From the NCBI GenBank assembly GCA_020848695.1, contig JADLHT010000044.1:60514-124513 (forward strand): a DNA stretch of 64,000 nucleotides, in the 5' to 3' direction. Below the pieces are notes generated by a model. It did no database searches. It saw only the letters and a list, made by a program, of their open reading frames with translations, and was not told the origin of the DNA. Numbering within the stretch: the stretch's first letter is position 1; each line of letters opens with the position of its first letter. The stretch comes from Saprospiraceae bacterium (GTDB lineage Bacteria > Bacteroidota > Bacteroidia > Chitinophagales > Saprospiraceae). The position numbers and the translations under genes were made by a program. This document shows, one piece after another, positions 61,527-64,000 of the stretch.

Positions 61527-63743
61527 ATGAATCATAAACTGTATCCAGTTTTTGTTTTACTCGCTAGTATAATACTTTTAGCTAATTCAGGCAATCCACC
61601 TAACGGCAATACAGGAGCGCCAGGTGATGGAGTCTGTTCAAATTGTCACAGTGGAAATCCAGGCGGACTAGATGGAAGCATTACTATTGCAGGCTTACCT
61701 TCAAATATTAATACTAATACTAAATATACTTTGACAGTTACCGTAGAGAATTTAACAACTGCGGCAAAAGGAGGTTGCCAGATAGTTGCTCTGGATCAAA
61801 ATAACAATAATATAGGAACTTTTTCAAATCCCGGGACAAGCTCTACTCTTCAAACCTCCGGTGGAAGAACATATTTCGAACATAATCCGGCAAAATCATT
61901 TGCAGGACCAGGTTCTGTTAGTTATACTGTAGATTGGACTTCCCCAACCAATGCCGCAGGGCAAACTGTGACGATTTATGGTGCGTGCATCCTTGCAAAT
62001 GGTAATAGTAGCAGTAGTAATGATTTAATGAAATTGGATAATGTTGCAGGCAATATGCCAGGACCTCCTCCTTTGGGTGGATTGATATCTGCTTTCAAAA
62101 ATATAAGCTGCAATGGAGGAGTTGATGGAAGTATAACAGCAATGGCAACTAATGGTGTTCCTCCTTATTCATATCTGTGGAGTGATGGACAGACAACTTC
62201 AACTGCTATCGGACTTTCCGCAAAAATGTATAGTGTTACCATCTCTGATAATTTGAATGCAATGGTTGTTTTAAGTAAATTATTAACCGAACCACCAGCA
62301 ATAAATATTGCAGCAACCGGAAAAAAAGCTTTATTGTGTTTTGGAAACAAGGATGGTAATTTGAATGTAAATAGCAGTGGTGGAACCGGAATACATTCTT
62401 ATAAATGGAATACCGGTGCAATCACAAAAAATATTGCGAATTTAGTTGCTGGTGATTATACAGTAACGGTTACAGATGGAAGCAATTGCACAACCAGCGA
62501 AACTTACTCAATAACTCAACCGGATGAAATTTCAATTGAAACTAAAATTATATCCTATCCAAATTGCAGTAATGATCCCGCTGGCGGATGTGAAGCAAAT
62601 GCGGATGGAGGCTCTGGAAGCCTTAAATATAAATGGTCATCCGGCGAGGTATCATCTATTATAACCGACAAATTACCCGGAATTTATTCAGTTACCGTAA
62701 CAGACGCGAACAATTGCACAAAGACCAAATCGATAAACATTATAGTCAAAGATTTAATTCTTCCTCAACTAAGTATTCAGCAAGATACATTCTCTTATCA
62801 TTGCAATTATGTTGCAGTAATGCCTAAAGTTTTTGATAATTGCGGAATAAAAAGTATTCAACAACTTGAGGGTATTCCCGTTGGTGATACTTTTAAAATA
62901 GGAGTTACCAGAATGAGATTTAAAGCAATAGACAGCAGTAACAATGAAGTTGAATTAAGTTATAATATTGAAGTTAGAAATCCATTGAAATTATCAGTTG
63001 ATACATTTACTTATGATTCATGTAAACGAGATATCAACATAATACAGTTTACAATGGAGAATATCAGCAACTCCTGGTATGAATTACTTTATAACGGCGA
63101 TAAAAAACAAAGATATGACTCCAATCAAACAGTTGTGTTTTTACAGCATCAATTTGAAGATACCTTAATTAGTCTGATTGATTCTTTTAATTGTACGATA
63201 GATACAGTTGTAAAATTTGACACTACCCTACCTGATTACTTTAACCTGAACTCAGTAGAAATCAAAGATGCGAGTGAATGTAAAATAAATGATGGCTCTA
63301 TTATTATTGTAATTGACGGCAAAATTGAATTTTCAAGATGGCTAGATAAAGACGGTATAGAAATATCAAATCAATCCGGAAAGCAATTATATGCAGGTAC
63401 TTATTATTACGAAGTTTCTTCCGGCGATAAAGATGATACCCTTGCGTGTCGATCTGTATTTGGACCTTTTGAAATAAAGTGTACAACCGGTTCTCAAGCT
63501 GAATTATTGAAGAAATTAGATATTTTTCCGAATCCTGTTTCTGATAATTTATTAATAGAAAACAGGCTTGGTTTAAAGCTGAATATTCGAATTTACTCAA
63601 TTACCGGAGCTATTCTATTTAGTACTGCTTCAGATTTCAATTCAATTCTGATTGATGCTAGCTCATTTTCATCCGGCTTTTACTTTATTGAGTTTCAAAC
63701 TGAAAATCTCAAAGCGAGATCTAAAATTATGATTGTTAAATAA
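61527..63743 (+). CDS. T9SS-exported protein: choice-of-anchor V domain plus SprB repeats
   Basis: This is a 738-aa surface protein. After the signal peptide (LYPVFVLLASIILLANS) comes a choice-of-anchor V/Reeler-like domain (residues 23-175) beginning GAPGDGVCSNCHSGNPGG with a CxxCH motif that could bind heme. Two or three SprB-type repeats follow (ISAFKNISCNGGVDGSITAMATNG; CFGNKDGNLNVNSSGGTG; YPNCSNDPAGGCEANADGGSG), then beta-sandwich regions. The last ~75 residues (DIFPNPVSDNLLIEN...SSGFYFIEFQTEN) are a T9SS type A sorting domain. A surface-adhesion role is inference. Confidence 0.88.
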   Translation: MNHKLYPVFVLLASIILLANSGNPPNGNTGAPGDGVCSNCHSGNPGGLDGSITIAGLPSNINTNTKYTLTVTVENLTTAAKGGCQIVALDQNNNNIGTFSNPGTSSTLQTSGGRTYFEHNPAKSFAGPGSVSYTVDWTSPTNAAGQTVTIYGACILANGNSSSSNDLMKLDNVAGNMPGPPPLGGLISAFKNISCNGGVDGSITAMATNGVPPYSYLWSDGQTTSTAIGLSAKMYSVTISDNLNAMVVLSKLLTEPPAINIAATGKKALLCFGNKDGNLNVNSSGGTGIHSYKWNTGAITKNIANLVAGDYTVTVTDGSNCTTSETYSITQPDEISIETKIISYPNCSNDPAGGCEANADGGSGSLKYKWSSGEVSSIITDKLPGIYSVTVTDANNCTKTKSINIIVKDLILPQLSIQQDTFSYHCNYVAVMPKVFDNCGIKSIQQLEGIPVGDTFKIGVTRMRFKAIDSSNNEVELSYNIEVRNPLKLSVDTFTYDSCKRDINIIQFTMENISNSWYELLYNGDKKQRYDSNQTVVFLQHQFEDTLISLIDSFNCTIDTVVKFDTTLPDYFNLNSVEIKDASECKINDGSIIIVIDGKIEFSRWLDKDGIEISNQSGKQLYAGTYYYEVSSGDKDDTLACRSVFGPFEIKCTTGSQAELLKKLDIFPNPVSDNLLIENRLGLKLNIRIYSITGAILFSTASDFNSILIDASSFSSGFYFIEFQTENLKARSKIMIVK

Positions 63744-64000
63744 ATATTGTTGCTGGCTTATCATTCCTTGCTTTTACTACAAATCGTCAATGAGTCAAGA
63801 AGCACATAAAGATTAAGAAGTCTGAATCTAAGTAATTTGGCTTTACAGGAAAATTTAATAATTTTCAGATTATATAGGCTAATTCGGTAAAAGAATAGAT
63901 TTGATTTTTGAATATTGATTTTCAGAATAAAATTCTGTCTTTAGAATAGAAAAACGATATTGCCAAGCAATTTGAGTGTTAATAAAGTGTGGAAAACTCA
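63744..64000. other. Intergenic tail of the window, no supported gene
   Basis: About 257 bp follow the T9SS gene. There is a short inverted repeat CAGAAT-AAA-ATTCTG near 63926-63940 and an open minus-strand frame from the window edge to a TAG at 63879 (39 codons), which could be the end of a truncated gene but has no recognisable motif. No promoter box or RNA gene was identified. Confidence 0.4.

Noticed and set aside
63879-63998. Open minus-strand frame at the window edge
   Set aside because: Thirty-nine codons with no known motif; the gene may continue outside, but there is nothing to support it here.
1-64000. CRISPR array, insertion sequence, prophage or integrative element
   Set aside because: I saw no regularly spaced repeats, transposase, integrase or phage genes on reading both strands; the gene content is housekeeping throughout.

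Overview
The window is an AT-rich bacterial chromosome segment that reads as Bacteroidota, most likely a Saprospirales-like lineage (inference, no database was searched). The evidence is: an alternative complex III operon (actABCDEF) fused to a cytochrome oxidase operon; two proteins with type IX secretion (T9SS) C-terminal sorting domains; a DUF4295 gene after rpmB-rpmG; a large LepB with an extra N-terminal membrane region; the bacillithiol enzyme BshC; and repeated TAnnTTTG promoter boxes typical of Bacteroidota. It looks like ordinary chromosome: no transposase, integrase, prophage, CRISPR array or rRNA was found.

Layout. 0-1.6 kb (minus): the start of purB (cut by the window edge and absent from the ORF track), an unknown protein and mnmD. 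1.6-1.9 kb: a 55-aa lipoprotein gene missed by the ORF track and a terminator hairpin abutting mnmD. 1.9-3.3 kb: mpl. 3.3-8.7 kb (minus): an RND efflux pair followed by a barnase-type ribonuclease and its barstar inhibitor. 8.8-14.1 kb: mutS, a TerB-like protein, a beta-barrel protein and thyA. 14.3-30.7 kb (plus): a long respiratory operon, actABCDEF - coxB - coxA - ctaB - two subunit III genes - subunit IV - a SCO-like gene - DUF420 - a small CPMC protein. 30.7-38.7 kb: mltG/panB, a lipoprotein, dnaK, fhs and a TolB-like propeller lipoprotein. 38.7-43.4 kb: an orphan gene, tRNA-Arg(CCU), EamA exporter, ferredoxin, ferredoxin reductase and bshC. 43.5-50.2 kb: an OppB-type permease, a beta-barrel protein, then engB - acyltransferase - exonuclease - mnmH - selD. 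50.3-51.4 kb: two LEA-like helical proteins. 51.5-54.6 kb: cca/dusB and a divergent pseudouridine synthase. 54.7-59.5 kb: lepB, a propeller protein, a BtuF-like protein and a T9SS subtilase. 59.6-63.7 kb: tRNA-Arg(ACG), rpmB, rpmG, DUF4295, ftsY and a T9SS SprB-repeat protein.

How it fits together. The respiratory operon encodes a menaquinol-to-oxygen chain: ACIII passes electrons through cytochrome c to an aa3-type oxidase. Its most unusual part is CoxB, which keeps a complete CuA site but carries a C-terminal OmpA-type peptidoglycan-binding domain, suggesting that the oxidase is tethered to the cell wall. The SCO-like copper chaperone of the same operon has lost its CxxxC copper site, while a tiny membrane protein with a CPMC motif closes the operon. 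A second theme is tRNA: mnmD, mnmH-selD, dusB, cca and two tRNA-Arg genes without encoded CCA.

On gene expression, three genes (dusB, the RluE-like gene and the 32.6-kb lipoprotein) have the -7 box exactly 4 nt before the start codon and so are predicted to be leaderless. Two others (mnmD, ftsY) begin directly after terminator-like hairpins.
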